Of a DNA stretch of 64,000 nt, positions 42,913 to 52,174 are shown piece by piece. A model generated the notes under the pieces. It was not told where the DNA came from. It did no database searches and worked only from the letters and a program-made list of their open reading frames with translations. Position numbers and translations under genes: made by a program. The stretch lies in contig NZ_JAAAPM020000021.1 of NCBI RefSeq assembly GCF_009909155.2, positions 1 to 64,000 of the forward strand. The letters run 5' to 3'. Position 1 is the first letter of the stretch. Each line of letters begins with the position of its first letter. Origin of the DNA: Flavobacterium undicola (GTDB taxonomy: Bacteria; Bacteroidota; Bacteroidia; Flavobacteriales; Flavobacteriaceae).

Positions 42913-43713
42913 TTAAATCCGATTAATTACACATACGGGTATTGCATTCATCTTATGTTGGTTAATTGTGTTGAGTCTTTTATAGATTTCAAACACCTTT
43001 TTTTCTCTTTCTGTATAATTATTTGAAGGACTGTTGTTTTCATCTTCAAGCATTGCCCACTCTAATTCGTCATAGGTTGCACCTAATTGTTGTTCATCTG
43101 TTTTTTCGTCTCCAAATAAACCATCTGAAGGTTGAGCAGTTAAAATAGAGTTAGGAACTTCTAAATAAGTAGCTAATGCAAAAACGTCTGATTTCATCAA
43201 ATCTGCTATCGGACTTAAATCGACACCGCCATCACCATATTTAGTATAGAAACCAACGCCGAAGTCTTCTACTTTATTGCCAGTTCCGGCAACTAAAAGT
43301 CCGTGAGCTCCTGCGTAATAATATAATGTAGTCATTCTTAGTCGGGCACGAGTATTGGCTAAAGTAAGATTTAGTTTGTTTTCATCAAAGTTTGTGGGAA
43401 CTTCTTTTTTGAAAGTTTCAAATACTGAAGTTAGGTCACTTTGTACGCTAGCCACATTAGGGAAACGTTTTTTTAGTTGTTCAATGTGTTCTTTGCCTCG
43501 ACTTACGTGACTTGAGTGTTGGTGAATAGGCATTTCAACACATAAAACTTGAAGTCCTGTTTGAGCACATAAAGTTGAAGTTACAGCCGAATCTACGCCT
43601 CCTGAAATTCCTACTACAAAGCCATTAACCTTTGTGGCTTCTGCGTAAGATTTTAACCAGTTGACAATCTGGGTGTTTACCTGATCAACTTTGATCGTAC
43701 TTTTTTTAGTCAT
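42913..43713 (-). CDS. nadE: NAD(+) synthase, ammonia-dependent
   Basis: A 266-residue amidotransferase-less NAD synthase that converts deamido-NAD and ammonia to NAD. The ATP loop SGGVDSA is at 37-43. Other conserved parts: NTRARLRMTTLYYYA, LVAGTGNKVEDFGVGFYTKYGDGGVDLSPIADLMKSDVF and AQPSDGLFGDEKTDE. No glutaminase domain is fused, so ammonia is the donor. It is divergent from gldB. Confidence 0.94.
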   Translation of the reverse strand: MTKKSTIKVDQVNTQIVNWLKSYAEATKVNGFVVGISGGVDSAVTSTLCAQTGLQVLCVEMPIHQHSSHVSRGKEHIEQLKKRFPNVASVQSDLTSVFETFKKEVPTNFDENKLNLTLANTRARLRMTTLYYYAGAHGLLVAGTGNKVEDFGVGFYTKYGDGGVDLSPIADLMKSDVFALATYLEVPNSILTAQPSDGLFGDEKTDEQQLGATYDELEWAMLEDENNSPSNNYTEREKKVFEIYKRLNTINQHKMNAIPVCVINRI

Positions 43714-43813
43714 AATAGTTCAAATTTTAGCTATCAGGAACGTATCTTTGCTCAACTTTTTCAGTAACATACTGGTTATCCTGATTTAATAGTGCAAATT
43801 TAATTAAAATAAA

Positions 43814-44776
43814 ATGAAAACTTGTGTATTTTCCTTACTTCTATTGTTCTTTTTTTTGTCTTGCGATACTAAGAATAAAACAGAAAAAGCTGTTGAGGCT
43901 ATTTCGATAGATTTAAAAGTAGTGCGATTTGATAAAATATTTTTCGAAACAGCTCTGGAAGATTTACCAAAGATTAAAAAAGAATTTCCTTTTTTCTTTC
44001 CTGCAGGAAATGATGATGCTGTTTGGTTAGAGAAAATGCAAAACCCACTTTGGAGAGAATTGTATACTGAAGTTCAGAAGAAGTTTCCCAATTTCGATTT
44101 GTATAAAACAGAATTAGACAATGTTTTTAAACATATAAAATTTTATTTTCCAAAAATACGAACGCCACATAAGGCGTATACTGTTATTTCGGAAATGGAT
44201 TATAATAATAAGGTGATTTATGCCGATAGTTTGTTAATTATTTCGCTTGAAATGTATCTGGGAAAAGAACATAAATTTTATCAGTTTCCAAATTATTTAA
44301 AACAAAATTTTGAACCTAGACAACTCATGCCTGATGTAGTGGAAAGTTTTGCTAAAAGACAAATAGCGCCTAGTGTGGAGAAAAACTTTTTGGCAGCTAT
44401 GATTTATTCAGGAAAAGAATTGTATCTAAAAGATATGCTTTTGTCAGCTGAATATACTGATGCGGATAAAATAGGTTATACGGCAGAGCAGTTGCTTTGG
44501 TGTCAGGAAAACGAAAGTTATATGTGGCGTTATTTTATTGAAAAACAATTGTTGTATGATGATGACTCTAAATTAATTTCGCGATTTATAAGTCCAGCAC
44601 CTTTTTCTAAATTTTATTTAGAAATCGATAATGAGTCTCCTGGTAAGGTGGGAGCTTGGGTAGGATGGCAAATTGTTCGTTCGTATATGAAAAATAATGA
44701 AGTATCTTTGCCGCAATTAATGCATACTAGTGCAAAAGAAATATTTGAAAAATCAAATTATAAACCTAAGAAGTAA
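43814..44776 (+). CDS. gldB: Gliding motility lipoprotein GldB
   Basis: A 320-residue lipoprotein with a lipobox LFFFLSCDTK, Cys at 17. The body matches GldB of F. johnsoniae: IDLKVVRFDKIFFETALEDL at the start and KFYQFPNYLKQNFEPRQLMPDVV and GKVGAWVGWQIVRSYM near the end. GldB is required for gliding motility and for phage sensitivity in F. johnsoniae. Its stop and the gldC start overlap by one base, so they form one operon. Confidence 0.9.
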   Translation: MKTCVFSLLLLFFFLSCDTKNKTEKAVEAISIDLKVVRFDKIFFETALEDLPKIKKEFPFFFPAGNDDAVWLEKMQNPLWRELYTEVQKKFPNFDLYKTELDNVFKHIKFYFPKIRTPHKAYTVISEMDYNNKVIYADSLLIISLEMYLGKEHKFYQFPNYLKQNFEPRQLMPDVVESFAKRQIAPSVEKNFLAAMIYSGKELYLKDMLLSAEYTDADKIGYTAEQLLWCQENESYMWRYFIEKQLLYDDDSKLISRFISPAPFSKFYLEIDNESPGKVGAWVGWQIVRSYMKNNEVSLPQLMHTSAKEIFEKSNYKPKK

Positions 44777-45111
44777 TGTCAGATAAAAATAAATCAGAAA
44801 TTAATTTTCTAGTAGAATTAGATGAAAACCGCATTCCGGAAAAATTGTATTGGACTGCAAAAGATGGCGGAATAGAATTAGAAGAGTCAAAAGCAATTAT
44901 GTTGTCTGTTTGGGATAGTAAAGTCAAAGAGAGTATGCGTATTGATTTGTGGACTAAGGATATGCCAGTAGACGAAATGAAGATTTTCTTTCATCAGACT
45001 TTAGTGGCCATGTCGGATACTTTTCACCGTGCTACAGGAGATGAAAAAATGGCGGCAACGATGAAAGATTTCTGTGAGTACTTTGCAGAAAAGTTAGAGT
45101 TGACAAAATAA
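44776..45111 (+). CDS. gldC: Gliding motility protein GldC
   Basis: A 111-residue cytoplasmic protein of the GldC family: KSEINFLVELDENRIPEKLYWTAKD and MRIDLWTKDMPVDEMKIFFHQTLVAMSDTFHRATGD. In F. johnsoniae it enhances gliding but is not absolutely required. The ATG overlaps the gldB stop by one base (TAATG). A terminator follows. Confidence 0.92.
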   Translation: MSDKNKSEINFLVELDENRIPEKLYWTAKDGGIELEESKAIMLSVWDSKVKESMRIDLWTKDMPVDEMKIFFHQTLVAMSDTFHRATGDEKMAATMKDFCEYFAEKLELTK

Positions 45112-45140
45112 TTCCAAAGTTTTGGGATAAAATCCCAATA

Positions 45141-45180
45141 AAAAATCCCAAATTTAACAATTGGAATTTGGGATTTTTTT
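45141..45180. terminator. Terminator after gldBC
   Basis: AAAAATCCCAAATT (45141-45154) pairs with AATTTGGGATTTTT (45165-45178), loop 10 nt, followed by more Ts. It lies between gldC and the convergent engB. A similar hairpin is at 63399-63439. Confidence 0.88.
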
Positions 45181-45197
45181 ATTGTATTCTTTGGGAT

Positions 45198-45818
45198 TTA
45201 AAATCCACTGTTGTTTTTGAAGATTTCTTGATTTACTTCGTCGATGTAGCTTAATAAGTCTTCTTTTCCAGTTCCTTCTGTTGATGAAGTTACAAAATAA
45301 GGCGGCATTTCGGCCCAATGGTTAGCAAACATTTGTTTTTTGTAAGCGGCAACGTGCGCGTCAATTTTTACTCTACTAATTTTGTCAGCTTTGGTGAAAA
45401 TAATGCAAAAAGGAATTTCGCTTTCGCCCATATAACTCATGAATTCAATATCGATAGCTTGTGCGTCATGACGAATGTCAATTAATACAAAGGCACAGGC
45501 TAATTGTTCTCTTTTTTCAAAATAATCCGTGATGAATTGTTGAAAAACAGATTTGGTTTTCTTTGAAACCTTAGCGTATCCGTATCCAGGTAAATCGACT
45601 AGGAACCAATTATTGTTAATTAAAAAATGGTTGATTAGTTGTGTTTTTCCTGGTCTTCCAGATGTTTTTGCCAGTTTTTTTTGGTTGGTCAGCATGTTGA
45701 TTAATGATGACTTTCCCACATTCGACCTGCCTATAAAAGCATATTCGGGCAAAAAGTCCTTAGGACATTTGCTTACATCTGAGTTGCTAATTACGAATTC
45801 GGCGGTATTAATTTTCAT
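45198..45818 (-). CDS. engB: Ribosome biogenesis GTPase EngB (YihA/YsxC)
   Basis: A 206-residue GTPase needed for 50S ribosome assembly. G1 is GRSNVGKSSLIN, G3 is DLPGYGYAKV, and G4 is FTKADK, with the T of G2 in KTSGRPGKTQL. Length fits the family. It is 26 bp downstream of the alpha/beta hydrolase gene on the same strand and probably cotranscribed with it. Confidence 0.95.
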   Translation of the reverse strand: MKINTAEFVISNSDVSKCPKDFLPEYAFIGRSNVGKSSLINMLTNQKKLAKTSGRPGKTQLINHFLINNNWFLVDLPGYGYAKVSKKTKSVFQQFITDYFEKREQLACAFVLIDIRHDAQAIDIEFMSYMGESEIPFCIIFTKADKISRVKIDAHVAAYKKQMFANHWAEMPPYFVTSSTEGTGKEDLLSYIDEVNQEIFKNNSGF

Positions 45819-45844
45819 ATTTTTTGATGTAAAAAAGCTCTATT

Positions 45845-46624
45845 TTATAGCGTAGGAACTTTTAAATTAGTTTTTGTCAGCCATTCTTCAAGTAGTTTAT
45901 TGAATTCATCTGGGTGTTCCATCATGGCTGCATGGCCGCATTGGTCAATCCAGTACAAGGTAGAATTAGGTAATAACTTGTTGAATTCTGTCGCTACTTC
46001 CGGAGGAGTGACTTTATCATTTTTCCCCCAAATAATACAAGTTTGAACGTGCATTTTTGGTAAATCTTTAGCCATATTGTGACGAATTGCACTTTTAGCA
46101 ATGGTTAAAGTTTTGATCAGTTTTATACGATCATTTACTGTTGCGTATACTTCGTCAATCAAATCAGGAGTGGCGATTTTTGGGTCGTAAAATACATCTT
46201 CCGCTTTTTTCTTGATGTATTCATAGTCACCTCTTTTCGGGTAGCTATCGCCCATGGCGCTTTCATAAAGTCCTGAGCTTCCGGTTATTACCAGTCCTGC
46301 TACTTTTTCGGGATACATCTTAGTGTGATAGAGTGCAATGTGTCCGCCTAATGAATTTCCTAAAAGAATTACTCTGTCAAAACCTTTAAAAGTAATAAAG
46401 TCTTTTACGTATTTAGCAAATGCTTTTACGTTGGTTTTTAGTAAACTTTGAGTGTATATAGGTAAGTCTGGAATAACGATTTTATATCCTTTGTCAGAGA
46501 AGTAACGAGCCACGCCGTCAAAGTTGCTTAGACCTCCCATTAAGCCATGTAAAATGACAATAGGTGTTCCTTCTCCTGCTTCGTAATAGCTGTATCTGCC
46601 TTCTTTCTTATAGTTTTTGTCCAT
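45845..46624 (-). CDS. Alpha/beta hydrolase
   Basis: About 259 residues. The frame reaches 46654, but a -7 element (46652-46659) falls across that codon, so the start at 46624 (MDKNYKKEGRYSYYE) is preferred. The catalytic Ser is in LGNSLGGHIAL, the Asp likely in IWGKNDKVTPP and the His in CGHAAMMEHP; HGLMGGLSNFDG is the oxyanion region. Substrate unknown. It leads engB in an operon and is divergent from mraZ. Confidence 0.85.
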   Translation of the reverse strand: MDKNYKKEGRYSYYEAGEGTPIVILHGLMGGLSNFDGVARYFSDKGYKIVIPDLPIYTQSLLKTNVKAFAKYVKDFITFKGFDRVILLGNSLGGHIALYHTKMYPEKVAGLVITGSSGLYESAMGDSYPKRGDYEYIKKKAEDVFYDPKIATPDLIDEVYATVNDRIKLIKTLTIAKSAIRHNMAKDLPKMHVQTCIIWGKNDKVTPPEVATEFNKLLPNSTLYWIDQCGHAAMMEHPDEFNKLLEEWLTKTNLKVPTL

Positions 46625-46651
46625 GCTTTTGGATGCGAATTTCAATTTCGA

Positions 46652-46659
46652 CAAATATA
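46652..46659 (-). promoter_or_regulatory. -7 element of the hydrolase-engB operon
   Basis: CAAATATA on the plus strand reads TATATTTG on the minus strand. It ends 28 bp before the start at 46624. Confidence 0.6.
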
Positions 46660-46739
46660 GTATATAATCAGTTAAAATGAGTTTTTGAAAACTTTTTTTG
46701 AGGATAATATTCCAGAATTCACTTATGCTTTAAAAAAGT

Positions 46740-46813
46740 GTGTCTAGTTATGTTGTTGAGTGTCTAGTGTTTTTTCGTGAAATTAAGCTGGGTTTTTAAC
46801 TGAAAAACACTAG
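46740..46813. repeat. Repeats in the mraZ upstream region
   Basis: GTGTCTAGT occurs at 46740 and 46760, 20 bp apart (two helical turns), and CTAGTGTTTTT (46764-46774) is the inverse of AAAAACACTAG (46803-46813). The gap 46660-46930 is otherwise non-coding. These may be a separate regulator's sites, or an upstream leader hairpin. The role is unknown. Confidence 0.5.
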
Positions 46814-46930
46814 TGGTTGTGTTGTGTTTTTTTGAATTGAATTGTACTGTCTGTATGAAAAGAGGATTGAGCTAATGTTCTGATTGTCTAAAATTTAAGG
46901 GTTTTGTGTTTGAAGTGGGTAAACTTATCA

Positions 46931-46960
46931 ACAAAGTGGTAGAAAGTGGTAAAAGGTGGT
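46931..46960 (+). promoter_or_regulatory. MraZ box: three AAAGTGGT-type repeats in 10-bp phase
   Basis: The three consecutive 10-mers end in AAAGTGGT, AAAGTGGT and AAGGTGGT (ends at 46940, 46950 and 46960). This is the known MraZ operator arrangement, with one repeat per helical turn, and it lies just before the -7 element at 46972-46979. MraZ would bind it to autoregulate the cluster. Confidence 0.8.
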
Positions 46961-46971
46961 AAAATTTTTTA

Positions 46972-46979
46972 TATTTTTG
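46972..46979 (+). promoter_or_regulatory. -7 element of mraZ
   Basis: TATTTTTG matches TAnnTTTG and lies 25 bp before the TTG start of mraZ. The MraZ boxes cover the region where -33 would be. Confidence 0.6.
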
Positions 46980-47004
46980 CTCTGTATCATTTAAAGCGAT
47001 TCTT

Positions 47005-47475
47005 TTGAATACAATTGTTGGAACATATGAGTGTAAAGTCGATGCTAAAGGGAGGGTTTTGTTACCTGCTCCTTTAAAAAAGCAATTGGCTGCCTCTCTT
47101 CAAGACGGTTTTGTTTTGAAGCGTTCCTTGTTTCAGCCTTGTTTGGAGTTGTATCCAATGGAAGAATGGAATTTGATGATGCAAAAAATCAATAAGCTCA
47201 ATCGATTTGTTAAGAAAAATAACGACTTTATTCGCAAGTTTACTGCTGGTGTTAAGGTAGTTGAGATTGATGCTTTGGGGCGTTTATTAGTGCCTAAGGA
47301 TTTGGTAAATTTTGCCAGTATCGCTAAGGATGTTGTTTTTTCGTCTGCGGTTAATATTGTAGAAATTTGGGATAAAGATTTGTATGAGCAGTCAATAGAT
47401 GATGGAGTTGATTTTGCAGATTTGGCTGAAGAGGTAATGGGTAATATAAATGACGACAACAATGGAATATCATAA
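47005..47475 (+). CDS. mraZ: Transcriptional regulator MraZ
   Basis: A 156-residue DNA-binding protein with two SpoVT/AbrB-like halves, each with the DxxxR motif: DAKGRVLLPAPLKK and DALGRLLVPKDLV. It is the first gene of the division cluster and autoregulates it through the boxes at 46931-46960. The start is TTG (47005); no ATG is available at a suitable place. Its end overlaps rsmH by 26 bp. Confidence 0.94.
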   Translation: MNTIVGTYECKVDAKGRVLLPAPLKKQLAASLQDGFVLKRSLFQPCLELYPMEEWNLMMQKINKLNRFVKKNNDFIRKFTAGVKVVEIDALGRLLVPKDLVNFASIAKDVVFSSAVNIVEIWDKDLYEQSIDDGVDFADLAEEVMGNINDDNNGIS

Positions 47476-48358
47476 TCCAGTTTTGCTTAAAGAGACGGTA
47501 GATGGTTTAAATATTAAGCCTGATGGAGTGTATGTAGATGTCACTTTTGGTGGTGGTGGTCATTCGAAAGAGATTTTAAGTCGATTAGGTCCTAATGGGA
47601 AATTATTCGCTTTTGATCAGGATGAAGATGCGTTAGCTAATGCGCTTCCTGATGAGCGATTTGTGTTGATTAATGAGAATTTTAGACATATAAAACGATT
47701 CTTGCGTTTTCACGGTGCAAGAAGTGTTGATGGGATTTTAGGCGATTTAGGTGTTTCTTCTCATCAATTTGATGTGCCGGAAAGAGGGTTTTCCACTCGA
47801 TTTGATGCTGAATTGGATATGAGAATGAGTCAGAAAAACGACCTTAATGCATATAAGGTAGTTAATGAGTATGATGATGCTAATTTGAGAAGGGTTTTCT
47901 TTGATTATGGCGAATTAAAAAATGCACCTGCTTTGTCAAGAACTATTATAGAAGCCAGAACGCATCGACCAATAAAAACTACAGATGAATTAAAAGAAGT
48001 TTTGGCGAAATATCTACCGGAAAGAGTTCGAAATAAAATATTGGCCCAAATCTATCAAGCCATTCGAATTGAAGTGAACCAAGAAATGGATGTTTTAAAA
48101 GAGTTTTTAGAGCAATCATTAGAAATTTTGAATCCGGGAGGAAGATTAAGTGTGATATCCTATCATTCGTTAGAAGATCGTTTGGTGAAAAGATTCATAA
48201 AAAACGGCATGTTTGAAGGAGAACCAGAGCGTGATTTTTTTGGAAATTTTTCAGTTCCGTTCAAAACAATTGGAAAATTAATTGTTCCTGATAACGAAGA
48301 AATTAAGATTAATAATAGAGCAAGAAGTGCCAAGTTAAGAATTGCCGAAAAGATTTAG
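47450..48358 (+). CDS. rsmH: 16S rRNA (cytosine1402-N4)-methyltransferase
   Basis: A 302-residue SAM-dependent methyltransferase (MraW) modifying C1402 of 16S rRNA. The SAM region is YVDVTFGGGGHSKEIL, with GVSSHQFDVPERGFSTRFDAELDMRM and the C-terminal SVISYHSLEDRLVKRFIK. Start at 47450 (ATG, MTTTMEYH); an alternative is 47462 (MEYHNPV). It overlaps mraZ by 26 bp. Confidence 0.95.
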   Translation: MTTTMEYHNPVLLKETVDGLNIKPDGVYVDVTFGGGGHSKEILSRLGPNGKLFAFDQDEDALANALPDERFVLINENFRHIKRFLRFHGARSVDGILGDLGVSSHQFDVPERGFSTRFDAELDMRMSQKNDLNAYKVVNEYDDANLRRVFFDYGELKNAPALSRTIIEARTHRPIKTTDELKEVLAKYLPERVRNKILAQIYQAIRIEVNQEMDVLKEFLEQSLEILNPGGRLSVISYHSLEDRLVKRFIKNGMFEGEPERDFFGNFSVPFKTIGKLIVPDNEEIKINNRARSAKLRIAEKI

Positions 48359-48365
48359 ATAAAAC

Positions 48366-48713
48366 ATGAAAACGAGTATTTACAATCTATTAAAAGCAAG
48401 ATTTTTAATCGATGATGATGCGATTAAGAACTGGCGTTTTATTGTTTTTTTGATTGTTCTGGCCATTATCATGATTGCAAATACACAACGTTACGAGCAA
48501 AAAGTGTTTAAAATAGCCGAATTGACTTCGGAAGTTAAAGAAATGCGTTCGGAGTTTGTGGATAGACGTTCGGAATTAATGAAGTTGAGAATGGAATCGA
48601 CGGTTTCAGAAAAGATGGTAGAAAAAGAAATTTTCCCGTCAACAGTTCCTCCGGTAAAGATAAAAGTGAAGAAAGTAGAAGAAGAAAATTTCATTAAGAA
48701 ATTATGGCAGTAG
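48366..48713 (+). CDS. ftsL: FtsL-like division protein
   Basis: A 115-residue bitopic protein: one membrane helix (FIVFLIVLAIIMIANTQ, about 25-41), a following coiled coil (ELTSEVKEMRSEFVDRRSELMKL) and a basic tail. It scaffolds the FtsQLB septal complex. Assigned by position (between rsmH and ftsI) and topology; sequence divergence of FtsL makes homology hard to see. Overlaps ftsI by 10 bp. Confidence 0.82.
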   Translation: MKTSIYNLLKARFLIDDDAIKNWRFIVFLIVLAIIMIANTQRYEQKVFKIAELTSEVKEMRSEFVDRRSELMKLRMESTVSEKMVEKEIFPSTVPPVKIKVKKVEEENFIKKLWQ

Positions 48714-50707
48714 ATGATAAATACATATCGTACCGAATTTATCTAGTTGCTTTTGCTATTTTTTTGATGGCAATAGCAATTGCTGTTAAATTGACTAATA
48801 TCCAATGGGTAGAAGGGAATTATTATAGAGAATTAGCTAAGGAAAGAACCGTTAGAAATTTTGTGATTCCTGCTAATAAAGGAAATATTTATTCTTCAGA
48901 CGGAAGCTTGCTAGCTACTTCAATTCCAAAATACATTATCCGTTTTGATGCATTAGCGCCGAAAAAAGAAGCTTTTGAAAAAAATGTGAATGCTTTAGCT
49001 GATTCATTAGCTACTATTTTAGGAAAATCAGCAGGTTTTTATCAAAATGAATTGAGAAAAGCAAGAGCGAATAATAACCGTTATTTTTTAGTTGCCAGAG
49101 ATTTAAGTTACACCGATTACATGAAAATTAAAGGTTTTCCTTTATTCGAATTGGGGGCTTATAAAGGCGGGATTATAATCGAACAAAAAACGGTACGGGA
49201 ACATCCTATTGGAAAAATTGCTGAAAGAACTATTGGTTACGAACGAAAATATCAAGAGGGATATTCAGATGGAAAAGGAATCGAATGGGCTTATAAGGAT
49301 TATTTGAATGGTAAGGATGGTAGAATTCTAAAACAAAAAATCGCTAAAGGACAGTGGAAACCTATTCGTGATATAAACGAAGTTGATCCTCAAGATGGAT
49401 ACGATGTTATTTCGACTATTGATGTTTATATCCAGGATATCGCACATCACGCTTTGTTAAAACAATTAGAAGATTATGAAGCTGATCACGGTTGTGTCGT
49501 GGTAATGGAAACGCATACGGGTCAGGTCAAAGCAATTGCTAACTTAGGAAGAGCTACCGATGGAACGTATTATGAGACTACCAATTATGCAGTAGCAGAA
49601 TCTCACGAACCAGGTTCTACTTTTAAATTAGTTGATTTAATGACTATTCTGGAGGATAAAGTAGCCGATACCAGCACCGTTTATGATACACATGGTGGAG
49701 TTGTAAAATATTCAGGTAAATCTGTAAGAGATTCCCATACAGGTGGTTATGGTAAGATTTCTTTAGCCAGAGGTTTCGAATTGTCATCAAACACAGTTTT
49801 AGTTCAAGCAGTGTATGAAAATTATAAAAACAATCCGTCTAAGTTTGTTAATCGCGTTAATTCTTATGGTTTCAACAAAAGGTTGAATATGGATTTTAAA
49901 GGAGAAGGACGTCCGTTTATTCCGCAACCTACAGATAAAAACTGGTCCAATATTTCATTGCCATGGATGGCTTTTGGATATGGAGTTTCAGTTACGCCAA
50001 TGCAAACTTTAGCCTTTTATAATGCTGTTGCAAATAATGGAGTGATGTTAAAACCACAATTTGTTTCTGAAATCAAAGAATGGAATAAAACCATCAAAAA
50101 AATGGAACCGGAAGTGATTAATCCAAAAGTTTGCTCGCAAGCAACACTTTTGAAATTAAAAGCGGTTTTGAAAAATGTGGTTAAAAAAGGAACAGCTTCT
50201 AAATTGTATTCTAAAGATTTCTCTATGGCTGGTAAAACAGGAACGGCTCAGGTAAACTATGGAAAAAGAGACGGTACTCCAATGCACTATGCTTCTTCTT
50301 TTGTGGGTTATTTTCCGGCTGATCATCCTAAATATTCTTGTATTGTAGTGGTTCATAAACCAAGTACAGCAAAAGGTGATTTTTATGGAGCTGGTGTTGC
50401 GGGACCAGTTTTTAAACGAATTGCTCAAAAGATTTTTACCGAAGTTCCTTCGACAAATGAAATTAAAAAATTAGACAGGAAAATTCCAAAACAAGAGAAA
50501 AGTTACAACGAGTATTTTGCGAAACTTCAAAAGCCACAACAACTAATTCCTAATGTTAAAGGAATGCCAGGGATGGATGCTATTGCATTGTTAGAAAATT
50601 TAGGGATGAGAGTAAGAACCAGCGGAATTGGGAAAGTAAAAAAACAATCCCTTCAAGCGGGTCAAAATATTATAAAAAACACAACTATAACCTTAGAATT
50701 ATTGTGA
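48704..50707 (+). CDS. ftsI: Septal penicillin-binding protein (FtsI/PBP3) with PASTA domain
   Basis: A 667-residue class B transpeptidase. A single N-terminal membrane helix (about 11-30) is followed by a pedestal domain. The catalytic Ser is S305 in GSTFK, the SxN is SSN at 361-363, and KTG is at 511-513. A C-terminal PASTA domain (IPNVKGMPGMDAIALLENLG) is present, which binds peptidoglycan or regulates it. It cross-links septal peptidoglycan with FtsW. Its stop overlaps the murE GTG start by 4 bp. Confidence 0.94.
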   Translation: MAVDDKYISYRIYLVAFAIFLMAIAIAVKLTNIQWVEGNYYRELAKERTVRNFVIPANKGNIYSSDGSLLATSIPKYIIRFDALAPKKEAFEKNVNALADSLATILGKSAGFYQNELRKARANNNRYFLVARDLSYTDYMKIKGFPLFELGAYKGGIIIEQKTVREHPIGKIAERTIGYERKYQEGYSDGKGIEWAYKDYLNGKDGRILKQKIAKGQWKPIRDINEVDPQDGYDVISTIDVYIQDIAHHALLKQLEDYEADHGCVVVMETHTGQVKAIANLGRATDGTYYETTNYAVAESHEPGSTFKLVDLMTILEDKVADTSTVYDTHGGVVKYSGKSVRDSHTGGYGKISLARGFELSSNTVLVQAVYENYKNNPSKFVNRVNSYGFNKRLNMDFKGEGRPFIPQPTDKNWSNISLPWMAFGYGVSVTPMQTLAFYNAVANNGVMLKPQFVSEIKEWNKTIKKMEPEVINPKVCSQATLLKLKAVLKNVVKKGTASKLYSKDFSMAGKTGTAQVNYGKRDGTPMHYASSFVGYFPADHPKYSCIVVVHKPSTAKGDFYGAGVAGPVFKRIAQKIFTEVPSTNEIKKLDRKIPKQEKSYNEYFAKLQKPQQLIPNVKGMPGMDAIALLENLGMRVRTSGIGKVKKQSLQAGQNIIKNTTITLELL

Positions 50708-52167
50708 TAAAATTAAAAGACATATTATATAGAGTAGCAATCGAGGCCGTTCATGGTTCGACTGATATTGCTATCGGGAAATTGGATTTTGATTCTAGAA
50801 AAATCGAAGCCAATGATGTGTTTGTTGCTATTCGTGGTTCAATTTCCGATGGACATGATTATATTCAAAAAGCCATCGATTTAGGTGCCAAAGCAATAAT
50901 TTGCGATACTTTTCCAGAAGAATTCGTTAGTGAAATTACTTATGTTCAGGTAAACGACACTAATAAAGCCCTTGCTTTTATGGCGGCTAATTATTTTGGA
51001 AATCCATCTGAAAAACTAAAATTAGTTGGAATTACAGGTACTAATGGAAAGACAACAATTGCTTCTTTATTGTATCAATTATTTAAAAAAGCGGGATTTA
51101 AAGTAGGTTTACTTTCTACCGTAAAAATATTGGTTGATGATGTAGAGTACAAAGCAACGCATACAACACCTGATTCGATTACAATTAATCATTTTTTGAA
51201 TGAAATGATTGGTGTAGGGGTAGAGTATTGTTTTATGGAAGTGAGTTCGCATGGAATTCATCAAAAACGTACCGAAGCCTTGTATTTTAGGGGTGGTGTT
51301 TTTACTAATTTATCTCACGATCATTTAGATTATCATCCCACTTTCGCTGAATACAGAGATGTTAAAAAATCATTTTTTGACAATTTGCCAAAAACTGCTT
51401 TTGCGATTTCTAACATTGACGATAAGAATGGAGCGGTGATGTTGCAAAATACAGTAGCTCAAAAAAGAACTTACGCACTTAAATCTTATGCTGATTATAA
51501 AGCTCAAATTTTAGAGAACTTATTATCAGGTTTGTTGTTGAAAATTGAAGGCAATGAAGTTTGGGTGAAATTGATTGGTGTTTTTAATGCTTACAATCTT
51601 TTAGCTATTTATGGAACCGCTATCGAATTAGGTATGGATTCTTTAGAAACGCTTCGTTTGTTATCAGAATTGGAAAGTGTTTCCGGGAGATTCCAATACA
51701 TTGTTTCTGATTCGAATATTACAGCTATAGTTGATTATGCGCATACTCCAGACGCTTTAGAAAACGTATTGAAAACCATCAATGAAGTTCGTACTAAAAA
51801 CGAACAACTAATCACGATTGTAGGTTGTGGTGGAAATAGAGATAAGGCTAAGCGACCAATTATGGCTGGAATTGCTTCGGAATTGAGTAATAAAACCATT
51901 TTGACATCAGATAATCCTAGAGATGAAGACCCTGATGTTATTATCAGTGAAATGGAAGTAGGAGTGTCACCGCAAAATCACAAAAAAGTTTTTGCTGTGA
52001 CCGACAGAAAACAAGCGATTAAAATTGCTTGTCAATTGGCTCAGCCAAATGATATTATTTTAATTGCTGGAAAAGGACATGAAACCTATCAGGAAATCAA
52101 AGGTATCCGTACTGATTTTGATGATATGAAAATTGTTAAAGAGATTTTAGAACAACTTCATAAATAG
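50704..52167 (+). CDS. murE: UDP-MurNAc-tripeptide synthetase (MurE)
   Basis: A 487-residue Mur ligase that adds the third amino acid to UDP-MurNAc-L-Ala-D-Glu. The ATP loop is GITGTNGKTT. The C-terminal DNPRDEDP has the DNPR motif of enzymes that use meso-diaminopimelate, so the peptidoglycan is of the Gram-negative type. The start is GTG at 50704, 4-bp overlap with ftsI. The HTTPDS and the Glu in CFMEVSSHGI are conserved. Confidence 0.94.
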   Translation: MIKLKDILYRVAIEAVHGSTDIAIGKLDFDSRKIEANDVFVAIRGSISDGHDYIQKAIDLGAKAIICDTFPEEFVSEITYVQVNDTNKALAFMAANYFGNPSEKLKLVGITGTNGKTTIASLLYQLFKKAGFKVGLLSTVKILVDDVEYKATHTTPDSITINHFLNEMIGVGVEYCFMEVSSHGIHQKRTEALYFRGGVFTNLSHDHLDYHPTFAEYRDVKKSFFDNLPKTAFAISNIDDKNGAVMLQNTVAQKRTYALKSYADYKAQILENLLSGLLLKIEGNEVWVKLIGVFNAYNLLAIYGTAIELGMDSLETLRLLSELESVSGRFQYIVSDSNITAIVDYAHTPDALENVLKTINEVRTKNEQLITIVGCGGNRDKAKRPIMAGIASELSNKTILTSDNPRDEDPDVIISEMEVGVSPQNHKKVFAVTDRKQAIKIACQLAQPNDIILIAGKGHETYQEIKGIRTDFDDMKIVKEILEQLHK

Positions 52168-52174
52168 TTAAACT

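Noticed and set aside
46625..46654. Longer start of the hydrolase gene at 46654
   Set aside because: The -7 element at 46652-46659 covers this codon, so it would not be in the transcript.
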